Positions 45,973 to 57,190 are shown, numbered from the stretch's first letter. The stretch is 64,000 nucleotides of DNA from Pseudomonas schmalbachii (GCF_017589465.1 NZ_JAELYA010000005.1:1-64000); one strand, 5' to 3'. Translations and numbers: made by a program. The notes: generated by a model not told the origin, from the letters alone.

Positions 45973-46956
45973 TTATCCCCGCCAACGCTGGCGCCATTCC
46001 CGGTGGGCGCTGCGGTCGAGGAAGGTCCAGGCGACGAAGCGGCTCTGTTTCTGCCCCTGGGCCATGTCCACGCAGCGCACTTCGCGGGCGCCGGCCTTCT
46101 TCAGGGCGGCCTGGAACGCCGGCAGGTTGCCGGCCTTGGAAACCAGCGAACTGAACCACAGCACCCGCTCCGGCACCTGTGCGCTCTGCGCCGCCATGCG
46201 CTTGAGGAACGTCGCTTCGCCGCCTTCGCACCAGAGCTCGTTGTTCTGTCCACCGAAGTTCAGCACGGGCAGCTTGCGTGACGGGTCCTGCTTGCCGAGG
46301 TTCTTCCATTTGCGCCGGCTGCCGCTATGGGCTTCCTCGGCGGAGGAGTGGAAGGGCGGGTTGCACATGCTCAGTTCGAAGCATTCGCCGTCTTCCAGCA
46401 GGCCGAGGAAGATCTGCTGCGGATCGGGCTGGCGGCGCAGTTCGATGCCGCCGGCAAGCAGCGGATTGGACTGCACGATGGTGCGCGCCGAGGCCAGGGC
46501 GGTGGCGTCGATATCCGCGCCGAGGAAGCGCCAGCCGTAGTCGCGGTGGCCGATCAGCGGATAGATGCAGTTGGCGCCGACGCCGATATCCAGCACGCGC
46601 ACCGCACCGCCGCGCGGCACTTCGCCGTCATTGTCCTCGGCCAGCAGGTCGGCGAGGTAGTGTACGTAGTCCGCGCGCCCAGGAATCGGCGGACACAGGT
46701 AGCCGGCCGGGATGTCCCAGTGGGCGATGCCGTAGAAGTCCTTGAGCAGCGCCCGGTTGAACACCTTCACCGCCTCGGGGTTGGCGAAGTCGATGCTTTC
46801 CTTGCCGTAGGGATTGAGGATGACGAAACGCGCCAGCTCCGGACTGCCCTTGATCAGCTTCGGGAAGTCGTAGCGGCCCTGGTGGCGATTGCGCGGGTGC
46901 AGCAGGTCGGGTTTCTTTTCCGCGCGAGGGGCGGGGCGTTTCGGTGGTTGGGGCAT
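45973..46956 (-). CDS. rlmF: 23S rRNA (adenine-1618-N6)-methyltransferase RlmF
   Basis: SAM-dependent methyltransferase that modifies A1618 of 23S rRNA. The 327 residues include the SAM-binding block [16 protein letters not shown], the catalytic NPPF motif ([14 protein letters not shown]) and the RlmF blocks [13 protein letters not shown] near the N-terminus and [17 protein letters not shown] chose the ATG at 46956 ([15 protein letters not shown]) by homology; the open frame upstream runs into a family-C repeat. Confidence 0.94.
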   Translation of the reverse strand: MPQPPKRPAPRAEKKPDLLHPRNRHQGRYDFPKLIKGSPELARFVILNPYGKESIDFANPEAVKVFNRALLKDFYGIAHWDIPAGYLCPPIPGRADYVHYLADLLAEDNDGEVPRGGAVRVLDIGVGANCIYPLIGHRDYGWRFLGADIDATALASARTIVQSNPLLAGGIELRRQPDPQQIFLGLLEDGECFELSMCNPPFHSSAEEAHSGSRRKWKNLGKQDPSRKLPVLNFGGQNNELWCEGGEATFLKRMAAQSAQVPERVLWFSSLVSKAGNLPAFQAALKKAGAREVRCVDMAQGQKQSRFVAWTFLDRSAHREWRQRWRG

Positions 46957-47009
46957 GGCAGTGGGGAGGCAGGAGTCGGAAACCGGATTTTCCCACAGGT
47001 AGGGTGAGT

Positions 47010-47098
47010 GTAGGAGCCAGCTTGCTGGCGATCCGGAGTTTCGCTTGAGGCTAATGTGGCCGGCTTGAACCATGGATCGCCAGCAAGCTGGCTCCTAC
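47010..47098. repeat. Palindromic repeat, family C (copy 3)
   Basis: Both arms (GTAGGAGCCAGCTTGCTGGC and its complement) are intact. The element lies upstream of rlmF, and the open frame of that gene reads into it. Confidence 0.85.
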
Positions 47099-47145
47099 AG
47101 GGGATGGTGTTTTGCCCGACTCCGCGCTCCGGGATACTCCAGCCG

Positions 47146-47197
47146 GTAGGGCGGGTGAAACCCGCCAGCGATTGTGGCGGGCTTCGCCCGCCCTACG
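47146..47197. repeat. Palindromic repeat, GTAGGGCGGG type (full copy)
   Basis: GTAGGGCGGGTGAAACCCGC...GCGGGCTTCGCCCGCCCTAC contains two small hairpins inside an outer palindrome. It ends against the stop of the HTH gene on the minus strand. Confidence 0.7.
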
Positions 47198-47489
47198 GGT
47201 ATTCAAGTACCGCCTTGATCTTCCCCAGATTGGCCTCGATCCAGTGCGGATCGATGGCGCCCCAGTCGCGAATGATGTAATGCCCGGCATTGTTGCGCTC
47301 GCCGGCCTGCTGTTCGAACACACAATCGATGTCCAGGTCGGCCAGCGCGGCGAGGGTGTCCTGCGCGGTGCGGCGGGGCATGCCGGTGGCTTCCATCAGC
47401 GCCGGCACGCTGGCGGCCTGGCCGCTGTCGACCAGCCAGGCGACGTACAGGCGGCGGTAGAAACTGCTCTTGGTCTTGCTCACTTCCAT
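47193..47489 (-). CDS. Small winged helix-turn-helix protein (HTH_43-like)
   Basis: A 98-residue protein that fits the small winged-HTH family HTH_43. The N-terminal helix FYRRLYVAWLVDSG is followed by the recognition part VPALMEATGMPRRTAQDTLA, and the conserved C-terminal DWGAIDPHWI closes the fold. It is probably a DNA-binding protein, but no target is known. It is followed by no partner on the same strand other than the SLC13 gene 19 bases upstream, with which it may be cotranscribed. Confidence 0.85.
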   Translation of the reverse strand: MEVSKTKSSFYRRLYVAWLVDSGQAASVPALMEATGMPRRTAQDTLAALADLDIDCVFEQQAGERNNAGHYIIRDWGAIDPHWIEANLGKIKAVLEYP

Positions 47490-47507
47490 CGATGGCGATC
47501 CTTGTAG

Positions 47508-49337
47508 TCAAAGCGGCAACAGCAAGGGTACCAGCAGCACGCTGACGATCATCACCAGAATCGTGAAGGGCACGCCGATCTTCACGAAGTCGCCGAAGCG
47601 GTAGCGGCCGGGGCCGAGCACCAGGGTGTTCACCGGCGAGGAAATCGGCGTCATGAAGGCCGCCGAGGCGGCGAGGGCGACGATCATGGCGAAGGGCTCC
47701 GGCGCCGCGTCCATGGCCCGCGCGGTGGCGATGGCGACCGGCGCGATGAGCACCGCGGTGGCGGTGTTGGAGATGAACAGGCCGGTCACGGCGGTGAGCA
47801 GGAATAGGCTGGCCAGCACCGCGTACGGGCCGGCGCCGCCAAGCGCGGCGACCAGCGCGTCGACGGCCAGGGCGATGCCGCCGGTCTTCTGCAGGGCGAG
47901 GGCGAAGGGCAGCATGCCGACGATCAGCAGCAGGCTCTGCCAGTGGATGGCGCGGTAGGCGCTGTCCATGTCGATGCAGCGGAACAGGCCCATCAGCAGG
48001 CAGCCGATCAGCGCGGCGAGCACGTTGGGCACCAGCCCGCTGACCATCAGCGCCACCATCACGCAGAGGGCGAGCAGCGCATGGGGTGCCTGGCTGGCGG
48101 CGGGTGCGGCCTCGTCCACCTCGGCCGGCAGGCTGAGCACGATGAAATCGCGGCCGCGCGCCTGCAACTGGCGGATCGCCTTCCAGGTGCCGATCACCAG
48201 CAGGGTGTCGCCCAGCTTCAGCTTCTCTTCCAGCAGCCCGCAATCCAGCGCCTCGCGGTTGCGCCGCAGGCCGACCACGTTCAACCCGTAGCGGCTGCGG
48301 AATTCCAGGTCGAGAACGCTCTTGCCGAGCAGCGCGGATTCCGGCGGCAGGATCACTTCGGCCATGCCCACGTCATGGGCCTGGTCGGTGAAGTATTCGC
48401 CTTCCAGGTGCAGCGGCTCCAGCCCCCGCTCGCGGTAGAACTGCGGATGGTCGACCTCCGGATCGACGAGATCGACCAGCAGCACGTCGCCGGCCTGCAA
48501 CTGCACGTCCGAGGACGGGCTGAGGATCTTGCGCCGCAGTTTGGCGATGCGCTCCACGGCGATCACATTGGCGCCGTGCTGGGTGCGCAACTGCACTTCC
48601 GGCAGGGTGAAGCCGATCAGCAGCGAATCGGGGCGGATGCGCAGGCGCCGCTCGCGTCCGGCGAGACGGTAGTCGCGGATCAGGTCGCGGAAGGTGCGGC
48701 GCGGCAGCCGGAAATCGGCGTCGTCCGCGCCGGGCGCCAGCCAGCGGCGGGCCAGCAGCATATAGCCGATACCGAGGAGGAGGATGACCAGGCCGAACGG
48801 GGTGAAGCTGAAGAAGCCGAACCCCCTGGCGCCCTCGCGCACCAGTTCGCTGTGCACCACCACGTTCGGCGCGGTGGCGACCAGGGTGAGCATGCCGCTG
48901 ATCAGCCCGGCGAACGCCAGCGGCATCATCAGGCGGCGGGGCGAGATGTGCATGCGCGCCGCGACGCTGAGCAATACCGGGATGAAGATCGCCACCACGC
49001 CGGTGGAACTCATCACCGAACCGAGCCCGGCCACCGACAGCATCAGCAGCACCAGCAGGCGCGTCTCGCTGCTGGCGGCCTGGCGCGCCAGCCACTCACC
49101 GATGCGGTAGGCGACGCCGGTGCGCACCAGGCCTTCGCCGATGACGAACAGCGCGGCGATGAGGATCACGTTGGGATCGGCGAAGCCGGCCAGCGCTTCC
49201 TGCACGCTGAGCACGCCGCTCAGCGGCAGGATCAGCATCACCAGCAGGGCGACCACGTCCATCCGTGGCCGGCCGGTGACGAACAGGCCGACCGCCGTGG
49301 CCAGCAGGAACAGGACCCAGGCAAGTTCGATAGTCAA
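47508..49337 (-). CDS. SLC13-family permease with two TrkA-C (RCK_C) domains
   Basis: A 609-residue inner-membrane transporter. An N-terminal membrane half (about residues 1-200) and a C-terminal half (about 410-609) flank a cytosolic insert. The insert has two RCK_C-type domains around [19 protein letters not shown] and [20 protein letters not shown]. The SLC13/DASS signature residues [15 protein letters not shown] and the [13 protein letters not shown] hairpin loop are present. Substrates of the relatives include sulfate and dicarboxylates; which applies here is not visible. The HTH gene at 47193 follows it. Confidence 0.88.
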   Translation of the reverse strand: MTIELAWVLFLLATAVGLFVTGRPRMDVVALLVMLILPLSGVLSVQEALAGFADPNVILIAALFVIGEGLVRTGVAYRIGEWLARQAASSETRLLVLLMLSVAGLGSVMSSTGVVAIFIPVLLSVAARMHISPRRLMMPLAFAGLISGMLTLVATAPNVVVHSELVREGARGFGFFSFTPFGLVILLLGIGYMLLARRWLAPGADDADFRLPRRTFRDLIRDYRLAGRERRLRIRPDSLLIGFTLPEVQLRTQHGANVIAVERIAKLRRKILSPSSDVQLQAGDVLLVDLVDPEVDHPQFYRERGLEPLHLEGEYFTDQAHDVGMAEVILPPESALLGKSVLDLEFRSRYGLNVVGLRRNREALDCGLLEEKLKLGDTLLVIGTWKAIRQLQARGRDFIVLSLPAEVDEAAPAASQAPHALLALCVMVALMVSGLVPNVLAALIGCLLMGLFRCIDMDSAYRAIHWQSLLLIVGMLPFALALQKTGGIALAVDALVAALGGAGPYAVLASLFLLTAVTGLFISNTATAVLIAPVAIATARAMDAAPEPFAMIVALAASAAFMTPISSPVNTLVLGPGRYRFGDFVKIGVPFTILVMIVSVLLVPLLLPL

Positions 49338-49524
49338 AATCGCTCCCTGATCGACGGACTTCGTTAGCTGGAGACGGGCCGGGCGGCGCCGCCGGCAGAC
49401 TGATTCAGAGTAGCCCGAACCGTCGCGGACGTGCGTGGCAGAGCTTCTCGTCTATGGTGTCTGGGGCGTGTGTTTAGCGCAGTACGCATTCCATGCCAAG
49501 GATCACCCAGAAAGGAGGCGAACC

Positions 49525-51429
49525 ATGCGCCATTCCATTCCGCGCCCGCTGATCGGCGCCGTGTTGCTCGGCAGCTGCCTGCCGGCCCTCGCCGCGCTGC
49601 CCCGGGCGCCGGCCTACATCGACGACAGCGGATACCCGGCCGCGGCCAAACAGCGCATCCTGCCGGCGATGTTCGAGCAGAAGCTGACCAGCACGCAGTT
49701 CATCGCCAAGCCCGGCAACCCGCTGATCACCCTCGCAGAGTCCAGCGGCTTCCGCCAGACCACCAACTACGAGCAGACCCGCGCCTGGATGGAGAAGCTG
49801 GCGGCCGCCTCCGGCGGTACCATCACGCTCAGCGACCTGCCGGAGACAAGCGCGGAAGGCCACCCGATGATGCTTGCGGTGGCTTCCACCGAGGCCGACA
49901 AGTCGCCGGAGGCGCTGAAGAAATCGGGCAAGCCGACGATCTTCGTCGAGGCGGAAATCCACCCCGGCGAGGCCAACGGCAAGGACGCGATGTTCATGCT
50001 GCTGCGTGACATGACCACCGGCGACAAGCCGCTCGCCGGGCTGCTGGAGAAGGTCAACATCCTGTTCATCCCCACCGTCAACATCGACGGCGACCTGCGC
50101 AAGAGTCCCTACGGGCGGATCAACCAGAACGGCCCGGACGAGACCGGCTGGCGGGTCAACGGCCTGAACTACAACCTCAATCGCGACTTCACCAAGCTGG
50201 ACAGCGCGGAAATCCGCAACGTCGCCTGGGTGTTCAGCCACTACGACCTGAGCTTCTTCGCCGACGTCCACTCCACCGACGGCGCCATGTATCCCTACGA
50301 CAGCTCCTACTGCCACAACGGCAACGGCTGGTCGCCGGCCAGCAGCGAGTGGATGGACAAGGTCATGCGCCCGCCGGTGTACAAGGAGCTGGAAGGCCAC
50401 GGGCATGTGGTGCACGAATGCATCAGCATGAACGACGGCCAGGACCCGACCAAGGGTTACTACCCGTACCGCAGCGACTACGCGCGCTTCTCCAACCAGT
50501 ACGGCGATATTCGCAACGTGCCGTCGATCCTCATCGAGCAGCACGCCCTGCACCCGTACGAGACGCAGGTGCTGGGCAACTACGTGATGCTCAAGGCGAT
50601 GTTCCAGGTGATCGGCGAACAGTCCGCCTCGCTGAAGGAGGCCATCGACAAGGACCGCAAGCGCCTGCTCGCGCAGCAGGAGGTGATCCTCAGCTGGAAG
50701 CCGGGCAAGGAGGAGACCATCCCGTTCATCGTGGGCGACTACACCTTCGAGGAGTCGCCGATCACCGGCGCCAAGACCATCGTCTGGAGCAACAAGCCGA
50801 AGCAGCTGACGGTGCCGGTTACCGGCAACACCGAGCCGGACCTGGTGACCAAGCGGCCCAGGCAGTACGTCGTGCCGGTGCAGTGGAAGGAGGTGATCGC
50901 CCGCCTGAAGGCCCACGGCATCCAGATGAAGACCCTGGACAAGCCGACGCCGATCGCCGTGACCCTCTATCGCATGGACGAGGTCAAGGTCTCCGGCGGC
51001 TTCGAGCCGGACCGCGCCCAGCCCAACGAGATTCCCGGCTACGAAGGGCACCTGCTGGTCAGCGGCAAGGCCCGGCCGTTCCAGCGCCTGCAGACCTTCC
51101 CGGCCGGCTCGGTGGTGATCGATACGGCCCAGCCTCTGGGCGTGCTGGCGGTCAACCTGCTCTATCCGGAAAGCCCGGATTCGTTCTGGTCCTGGGGCTT
51201 CTTCAATTCGACCCTGGTATCGGCCGAGGAACCGGAGGAGTACGTGATGGAGCCGATGGCGCGGAAGATGCTCGCCGACGATCCGAAGCTGAAGGCGGAA
51301 TTCGAGAAGAAGCTGAAGGACGACAAGGACTTCGCCGCCAGCCCGGGCGCGCGCCTGCAGTGGTTCTACCAGCGCACGCCGTTCTATGACGTGAATGCGT
51401 TCGTCTATCCGGTGGGGGCGGTGTTCTGA
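49525..51429 (+). CDS. Secreted M14-family zinc carboxypeptidase
   Basis: A 634-residue periplasmic or secreted peptidase. The signal peptide is visible at residues 1-24 (MRHSIPRPLIGAVLLGSCLP, cleavage near ALAA). The M14 zinc ligands appear as His and Glu in EIHPGEANGKD (about residue 150) and His in FFADVHSTDG (about 250). Arg and Asn substrate-binding residues are in NLNRDFTK. The C-terminal 250 residues are a beta-rich extension found in this large subgroup. The ATG at 49525 follows the strong AAAGGAGGCG site. Confidence 0.9.
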   Translation: MRHSIPRPLIGAVLLGSCLPALAALPRAPAYIDDSGYPAAAKQRILPAMFEQKLTSTQFIAKPGNPLITLAESSGFRQTTNYEQTRAWMEKLAAASGGTITLSDLPETSAEGHPMMLAVASTEADKSPEALKKSGKPTIFVEAEIHPGEANGKDAMFMLLRDMTTGDKPLAGLLEKVNILFIPTVNIDGDLRKSPYGRINQNGPDETGWRVNGLNYNLNRDFTKLDSAEIRNVAWVFSHYDLSFFADVHSTDGAMYPYDSSYCHNGNGWSPASSEWMDKVMRPPVYKELEGHGHVVHECISMNDGQDPTKGYYPYRSDYARFSNQYGDIRNVPSILIEQHALHPYETQVLGNYVMLKAMFQVIGEQSASLKEAIDKDRKRLLAQQEVILSWKPGKEETIPFIVGDYTFEESPITGAKTIVWSNKPKQLTVPVTGNTEPDLVTKRPRQYVVPVQWKEVIARLKAHGIQMKTLDKPTPIAVTLYRMDEVKVSGGFEPDRAQPNEIPGYEGHLLVSGKARPFQRLQTFPAGSVVIDTAQPLGVLAVNLLYPESPDSFWSWGFFNSTLVSAEEPEEYVMEPMARKMLADDPKLKAEFEKKLKDDKDFAASPGARLQWFYQRTPFYDVNAFVYPVGAVF

Positions 51430-51464
51430 CGTTGGGCACTGCTTCTGCGGGCTGCAATGCCCAC

Positions 51465-51539
51465 CGTAGGTTGGCGCTGAGCAACGCGAAGCCCAACATC
51501 GCCATCGTTGGGCTTCACTGCGTTCAGCACCAACCTACG
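51465..51539. repeat. Palindromic repeat, family A (copy 5)
   Basis: Complete copy between convergent genes, nearly identical to the copy at 26910, including the GGGCTGCAATGCCCAC bases before the left arm. Confidence 0.85.
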
Positions 51540-51618
51540 CGGGTTATGGCCCAGCCACGCAGTTACGTAGGATGCAAGACGGTTGCTCCTGCAACATCTG
51601 CCGAGCCCTGGAGCACTG

Positions 51619-52788
51619 TCAGGCAGCCGCTTCCGCCTGCTTCAACCGATACTGGTTCAGAACCGGATTGGCGTACTGCATGATCAGGAACGGCCGCTGC
51701 TCCTCGGGGCAGGCGGCGAGGCGGCGGTTCCATTCGGCCTGGGCGCGCAGCAGTTCCTCGCCCTTGAACAGGCTGGCCGCGCTCGGCACCGCCAGCGCCG
51801 GGTCGCGCTGCGTGGACATCTCGTAGGCCAGGTAGTGCACCGGGAACAGCCGGTAGTTGCCGAGGATCTGCCGGTCGAGTTCGGCGGCCAGTTGCTTGGC
51901 ATCGCTGAATTCGCCGGTCAGCTCCCGACCGAAGTGGATCTGCACGCGGCCCTTGTAGCCGGTGATGCCGAGGGCGATGCTGGCGTCGTCCTCGCCCGGC
52001 GCCTTGGTGTATTCGCCGGTCGCCTCGCGGATCTGCAGTTCGCGGGCCTTGGCCTGGTCGCAGGGGTCGTATTCGTAGCTGATCGACACCGGGATCAGGT
52101 GCAGTTCGCGGACCATCTCGGCGAACGGCTCGCCCTTGCGGCTCATGTGGAACATCTTGAGGATCGCCGAGTCGGTACGGTCGTCACCGTCCTTGGCGCG
52201 GCCTTCGGCCTGGGCGATCCAGATCGACTGGCCGTCGTTGCGGATCGAGTGGTTGATGTAGGCCGAAAGCGTCTGGTAGGCCGCCAGTTTTTCCCGACGA
52301 GCGGTGATCGAGCGGTGCACGATGAAGCTCTTGTTCAGGCGCATCAGGTCGCTGACGAAGGGCTTCTGCAGCAGGTTGTCGCCGATGGCGATGCGCGGCG
52401 TCGGGTGCCTGGCGTGGTACAGCGAGTAGTTGACGAACGCCGGGTCCATCACGATGTCGCGGTGGTTGGCGATGAACAGGTACGGGCGGCCCGGCTGCAG
52501 GTTCTCGACGCCGGAATAGCTGACGCCGTCGGTGGCGTGCTCGATGGTGCGGTCGACGTAGGGCTCGATCCGGTCCTGCAGCTCGTTGACGCTGCGGATG
52601 CCCTTGGCCTCGCGGGCCAGCAGATGGGCCACCAGCGGCCTGAGCAGCCAGCCGAACGGGCCGGCCAGACGGGGGAAACGGAAGCGCACCAGCGTGCCGA
52701 GGAAGGCATCGTCGCTCAGCAGGCGTTGCAGGACGGCCGGTACTTCGGCGTCGTTATAGGGTCGGATGGCTTCGAACTCGCCCATCAT
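51619..52788 (-). CDS. Glycerol-phosphate acyltransferase-family protein (PlsC-like)
   Basis: A 389-residue acyltransferase-fold protein. The catalytic block ANHRDIVMDPAF (about residue 107) has the active His with an acidic partner, though the usual H-x4-D spacing is one residue longer. Substrate-binding regions around SFIVHRS and WIAQAEGRAKDGDD follow. It probably acylates a phospholipid precursor at the inner membrane. The family is annotated as 1-acyl-glycerol-3-phosphate acyltransferase in pseudomonads; true substrate is unproven. It is convergent with the M14 gene, and divergent from the small genes at 52905. Confidence 0.85.
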   Translation of the reverse strand: MMGEFEAIRPYNDAEVPAVLQRLLSDDAFLGTLVRFRFPRLAGPFGWLLRPLVAHLLAREAKGIRSVNELQDRIEPYVDRTIEHATDGVSYSGVENLQPGRPYLFIANHRDIVMDPAFVNYSLYHARHPTPRIAIGDNLLQKPFVSDLMRLNKSFIVHRSITARREKLAAYQTLSAYINHSIRNDGQSIWIAQAEGRAKDGDDRTDSAILKMFHMSRKGEPFAEMVRELHLIPVSISYEYDPCDQAKARELQIREATGEYTKAPGEDDASIALGITGYKGRVQIHFGRELTGEFSDAKQLAAELDRQILGNYRLFPVHYLAYEMSTQRDPALAVPSAASLFKGEELLRAQAEWNRRLAACPEEQRPFLIMQYANPVLNQYRLKQAEAAA

Positions 52789-52904
52789 GGTCTCTTGTTC
52801 TGGGTGTGATTGGCTGGAATGCCGGGGCTCTGCTGCAATGGCGGCCAGTGCCGGGCAGCAATAAAGACCGGCGATTATAACGGGAAGTCACAGGGGGAAC
52901 AGCG

Positions 52905-53087
52905 ATGCTGGAAAGCCAACCCTATACCTGCCCCTACTGCGGCGAGCCGGCGGAGGCCGTGCTTGACCTCTCCGGCGGCGACCAGAGCTACTATGAAGAT
53001 TGTCCGGTATGTTGCCGGCCGATCCTGTTCCAGTTGCGCACCGATGGCGTCGAATGGCAGCTCGAGGTGCAGCGGGAGGACGATTGA
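52905..53087 (+). CDS. Small CPXCG-motif cysteine-rich protein
   Basis: A 60-residue protein of the CPXCG family. One cysteine pair is in TCPYCGEP (Cys9, Cys12) and another in EDCPVCCRP, which together look like a zinc ribbon. The function is unknown. The ATG at 52905 follows GGGGGAACAGCG, and a TATAAC at 52876-52881 is a possible -10. The TGA overlaps the next start (TGATG), so it is coupled to the DUF2007 gene. Confidence 0.85.
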   Translation: MLESQPYTCPYCGEPAEAVLDLSGGDQSYYEDCPVCCRPILFQLRTDGVEWQLEVQREDD

Positions 53088-53353
53088 TGCAGCGTGTCTA
53101 CGAACCTGCCGATCTGATCGAAGCCGAACTGCTCACCGGCATGCTGGCCAGCGAGGGTATCCAGGCGCACCTCGGCGGCGGGCACCTGCTCGGCGCGGTC
53201 GGCGAGCTGCCGATGCATGGCCTGCTGCACCTGTGGGTGGACGACGAGGCAGCGGAGCGGGCGCGCCATCTCATCGATGCGTACAATGCCGCGCAACCCC
53301 TGCCCGGGCCCGGCGACGATCCGGAGGCTGTCCCGGGCGTCCTGCTGTGCTGA
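53087..53353 (+). CDS. DUF2007-type putative signal transducing protein
   Basis: An 88-residue protein with the DUF2007 pattern (RVYEPADLIEAELLTGMLAS, then LWVDDEAAERARHLIDAY). The fold is a small ferredoxin-like domain related to PII-type signal proteins; no role is established. The start codon ATG at 53087 overlaps the previous stop. The last 20 residues (PLPGPGDDPEAVPGVLLC) are low in conservation. The SRAP gene follows 24 bases later. Confidence 0.83.
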   Translation: MQRVYEPADLIEAELLTGMLASEGIQAHLGGGHLLGAVGELPMHGLLHLWVDDEAAERARHLIDAYNAAQPLPGPGDDPEAVPGVLLC

Positions 53354-53377
53354 TCCCCCAATGCCGAGTTGTCGCCC

Positions 53378-53992
53378 ATGAGCGGTCGTTACGCGCTGTT
53401 CCGCTGGACCCGTGAATTCGCCGAATTGCCCGGCTTCCCCGATGGACTGCAACCTCACTGGAACCTCGCTCCCGGCGCGCAACTGCCGATGCTGCGCGAA
53501 CTGGACGGCCAGCGCCGCCTGGACATGGCGCGCTGGGGCCTGACGCCGGCCTGGCTGAAGGACCTGTCGCGCACCCCGGCCCACGCGCGGGTGGAGACGG
53601 TCGCCGAGCAGCCGATGTTCCGCGACGCCTTCGTCCAGCGCCGCTGCCTGCTGCCGGCCAACGGCTTCTACGAGTGGCGCGGCGTGCGCAAGCGCCCGTA
53701 CTGGCTGGCCACCGGCAAGGGGCTGCTGTACTTCGCCGCGGTCTGGGAGGCCTATCCGGTGGACGGGCACATCTGGTACAGCGTCGCCATGCTCACCCGC
53801 CCGGCCGCCAACATGCGCCGGCCGGTGATCCTCGACGAGGAGGGACAGGCCCTCTGGCTGGCGACGGACACCCCGCAACCGAAACTCCTCAGCCTGCTCG
53901 CCCGCCCGGCGGTGCAACTGCGCGAAGCGGCGCTGGCCAACTTCGTCAACGACCCCGCCTGCGACGGGCCGGAGTGCCTGACTCCAGCGTGA
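53378..53992 (+). CDS. SRAP-domain protein lacking the catalytic Cys2
   Basis: SRAP (YedK/HMCES) proteins shield abasic sites in single-stranded DNA through a thiazolidine link made by Cys2. This 204-residue protein clearly has the fold: GRYALFRW, NLAPGAQLPML, ARWGLTPAWLKD, LLPANGFYEW and VILDEEGQALW. It starts Met-Ser-Gly-Arg where the family has Met-Cys-Gly-Arg. The glutamate in GFYEW is kept. The family His (HDRMP-type) reads ANMRRPVIL and the Asn of INARAE reads HARVET. Covalent crosslinking therefore seems impossible, and the role is open. ATG at 53378; a TTG three codons earlier does not restore a Cys2. Confidence 0.85.
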   Translation: MSGRYALFRWTREFAELPGFPDGLQPHWNLAPGAQLPMLRELDGQRRLDMARWGLTPAWLKDLSRTPAHARVETVAEQPMFRDAFVQRRCLLPANGFYEWRGVRKRPYWLATGKGLLYFAAVWEAYPVDGHIWYSVAMLTRPAANMRRPVILDEEGQALWLATDTPQPKLLSLLARPAVQLREAALANFVNDPACDGPECLTPA

Positions 53993-54000
53993 CGCAGTTC

Positions 54001-54083
54001 CGTAGGTTGGGCTGAGCCCGCGAAGCCCAACGGTGCCAGGCTCAGCAGATGTTGGGCTTCGCTGCGCTCAGCGCCAACCTACG
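54001..54083. repeat. Palindromic repeat, family A (copy 6)
   Basis: Complete copy between the convergent SRAP and aceK genes, with a short deletion in the left arm (CGTAGGTTGGGCTGAGC). Confidence 0.85.
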
Positions 54084-54091
54084 GAACTACC

Positions 54092-54123
54092 CGTAGGATG
54101 GGTTGAGCGAAGCGATACCCATC
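54092..54123. repeat. Palindromic repeat, GTAGGATGGGTTG type (copy 1)
   Basis: CGTAGGATGGGTTGAGCGAA followed by GCGATACCCAT forms a hairpin. The same sequence recurs at 62643-62673. Confidence 0.65.
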
Positions 54124-54141
54124 GACCATGCCCGCGAATCG

Positions 54142-55875
54142 TCAATGCAGCGCATCCGTCCGATCCGGGCGGCGGTAGGGGAATACGTCGATCACCTTGC
54201 CGGCGCGGATCTGTTCCTGCAGCCCCTTCCAGTAATCCGCGTCGTACAGCTCGCCGTGCAGCCTGGCGAACAGCCGGCGCTGGGCCAGGTCGACGAACAG
54301 GAAGCGCGGGAACTCCTCGGGAAACACATCGTTCGGCCCCACCGAGTACCAGGGCTCGGAGGCCATCTCGTCCTCCGGGTAGCGCGGCGGCGGGATGTGG
54401 CGGAAGTTCACCTCGGTCAGGTAGCTGATCTCGTCGTAGTCGTAGAACACCACGCGGCCGTGGCGGGTGACGCCGAAGTTCTTCAGCAGCATGTCGCCGG
54501 GGAAGATGTTCGCCGCCGCCAGTTGCTTGATCGCCAGCCCGTACTCGTTCAGCGCCTCGTGCACCTGGCTTTCGCTGGCGTGCTCCAGATAGAGGTTCAG
54601 CGGGGTCATGCGCCGTTCCGTCCAGCAGTGGCGGATCAGCACCACGTCATCGCCCTCCAGCTCGACGGTGGACGGCGCCACCTCCAGCAGTTCCTTCAGG
54701 CAATCGGGGTGGAACTTGTCCACCGGGAAGCGGAAATCGGCGAACTGCTGGGTATCGGCCAGGCGGCCGACGCGGTCGTGGTATTTCACCAACTGGTACT
54801 TCTGGATCACCGTGGCGTGGTCGACGGTCTTCGATGGGTTGAAGCGGTCCTTGATGATCTTGAACACGATGTTGAAGCCCGGCAGGGTGAACACGCTCAT
54901 CACCATGCCGCGCACGCCGGGCGCCATGACGAAGAGGTCGTCGGTGGTCGCCAGGTGGTTGATCAGCGCGCGGTAGAACTCGCTCTTGCCCTGCTTGTAG
55001 AAGCCGATCGAGGTGTACAGCTCGGCGATGTGCTTGCCCGGCAGCAAACGCTTGAGGAACGCCACCATCTCCGCCGGCACCGGCGAATCGACCATGAAGT
55101 AGGAGCGGGTGAAGGAGAAGATGATCGAGACTTCCGCTTCGTCGCTGATCACCGTGTCGAACTGGATGCCCTTGCCCTCCTGGTGCAGCAGCGGGAACAC
55201 CAGCGGCCATTGCTCGTCCGGGGTGAACAGGCGGCCGACCAGGTAGGCGCCCTTGTTGCGGTAGAACACCGAGCCGATCAGCTCGACGCTCAGTTCCGGG
55301 TCCTTGCAGACCCAGTCCGGCAGGTTCTCGTGCAGCAGGCGGTCGATCTGCTCGACGTCGCGCTCGCGGTTCTCGTAGGGGACGCTGAAGGCATAGTCGT
55401 CGAAGATCTGCTCCAGCACGCCGCGCAGGTGGCCTCCCGGGCGGTACAGGCGGGTGTGCGGGTCGCGTGCGCGGGCGCGCAGCGAGGGCCGGGTGGTGTG
55501 CACGAACATGGTGCCGTCGCTGATGTTGTCGTGGCTGAACAGCCCGCAGAAGATCGAGTTGAACCAGGTTTCCGCCAGTTCGTCGTCGGGTCGCGGGTCG
55601 ATCAGGGCGATGTAGGCGCTCTTCGCCATCGGCCAGCGCTCCACGTCGACCAGATTGACCCCCGGCAGCAATTCGGGAAGCTGGCTGACCGTCGCCGCGA
55701 CCCGCTCCTCGTACAGGTTGATGCGTTCGGCGGAGGCGCGCTGGGCCTCCTGCCATTGCGCCTGCTCGAAGCGCTGGCGGGCACCCTCGGTGATTTGCTG
55801 GAAGCGCTCGCGATAGTCGTCGAAGCCTTGCAGGATGAGCTCGGCGATCTTGGCAGCCGGCCAGTGCGGGGCCAT
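54142..55875 (-). CDS. aceK: Isocitrate dehydrogenase kinase/phosphatase AceK
   Basis: Bifunctional enzyme that phosphorylates (inactivates) or dephosphorylates isocitrate dehydrogenase, directing carbon between the TCA cycle and the glyoxylate shunt. The 577 residues are full length. The regulatory domain holds [18 protein letters not shown]. The kinase-like domain has [35 protein letters not shown], and [20 protein letters not shown] with the catalytic Asp/Asn and DYDE. I chose the ATG at 55875 ([15 protein letters not shown]), preceded by GGGAGACTCCCC-like bases. It is single-gene here, not with aceBA. Confidence 0.95.
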   Translation of the reverse strand: MAPHWPAAKIAELILQGFDDYRERFQQITEGARQRFEQAQWQEAQRASAERINLYEERVAATVSQLPELLPGVNLVDVERWPMAKSAYIALIDPRPDDELAETWFNSIFCGLFSHDNISDGTMFVHTTRPSLRARARDPHTRLYRPGGHLRGVLEQIFDDYAFSVPYENRERDVEQIDRLLHENLPDWVCKDPELSVELIGSVFYRNKGAYLVGRLFTPDEQWPLVFPLLHQEGKGIQFDTVISDEAEVSIIFSFTRSYFMVDSPVPAEMVAFLKRLLPGKHIAELYTSIGFYKQGKSEFYRALINHLATTDDLFVMAPGVRGMVMSVFTLPGFNIVFKIIKDRFNPSKTVDHATVIQKYQLVKYHDRVGRLADTQQFADFRFPVDKFHPDCLKELLEVAPSTVELEGDDVVLIRHCWTERRMTPLNLYLEHASESQVHEALNEYGLAIKQLAAANIFPGDMLLKNFGVTRHGRVVFYDYDEISYLTEVNFRHIPPPRYPEDEMASEPWYSVGPNDVFPEEFPRFLFVDLAQRRLFARLHGELYDADYWKGLQEQIRAGKVIDVFPYRRPDRTDALH

Positions 55876-55978
55876 GGGGAGTCTCCCGATGTTGTTTGCA
55901 GCGAGATTAGCCAGCGGCGGGGGAGAGGGAAAGCGCGTGGGCGTCAGCTGAGGGAGATGGGCGGCTGCCGGGAGGCGG

Positions 55979-56022
55979 GAAAACCACAGCGGCTCCGCGC
56001 TCATCGATGGAGCGGGAGCCGC
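55979..56022 (-). terminator. Rho-independent terminator of cysK
   Basis: On the minus strand GCGGCTCC / GGAGCCGC with an inner CGCTC / GAGCG stem is followed by TGTGGTTTTCC. It begins ten bases after the cysK stop. Confidence 0.6.
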
Positions 56023-56031
56023 CGGGCGGCG

Positions 56032-57006
<975 letters not shown>

Positions 57007-57190
57007 GGTGGGGGTCCTTGTCGCCGAGGGTGAGAAGAGTAAACACCCAGCCTATTCCCAGGCCGGGCACTCGTCCAGTCGCAGAAAAGCCCTCTGCCAC
57101 GCTCTGCGGCACTGTTTTCGGGGCATTGGGTAGCCCCCATGATCAGTCGAACCCTGGCTGTGCATTCAGTGACTGAATATCCGGCCTGCG

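Noticed and set aside
53369-53377. TTG start upstream of the SRAP gene, to look for a hidden Cys2
   Set aside because: It would give Met-Ser-Pro-Met-Ser-Gly-Arg, so it does not restore a cysteine and worsens the match to the family.
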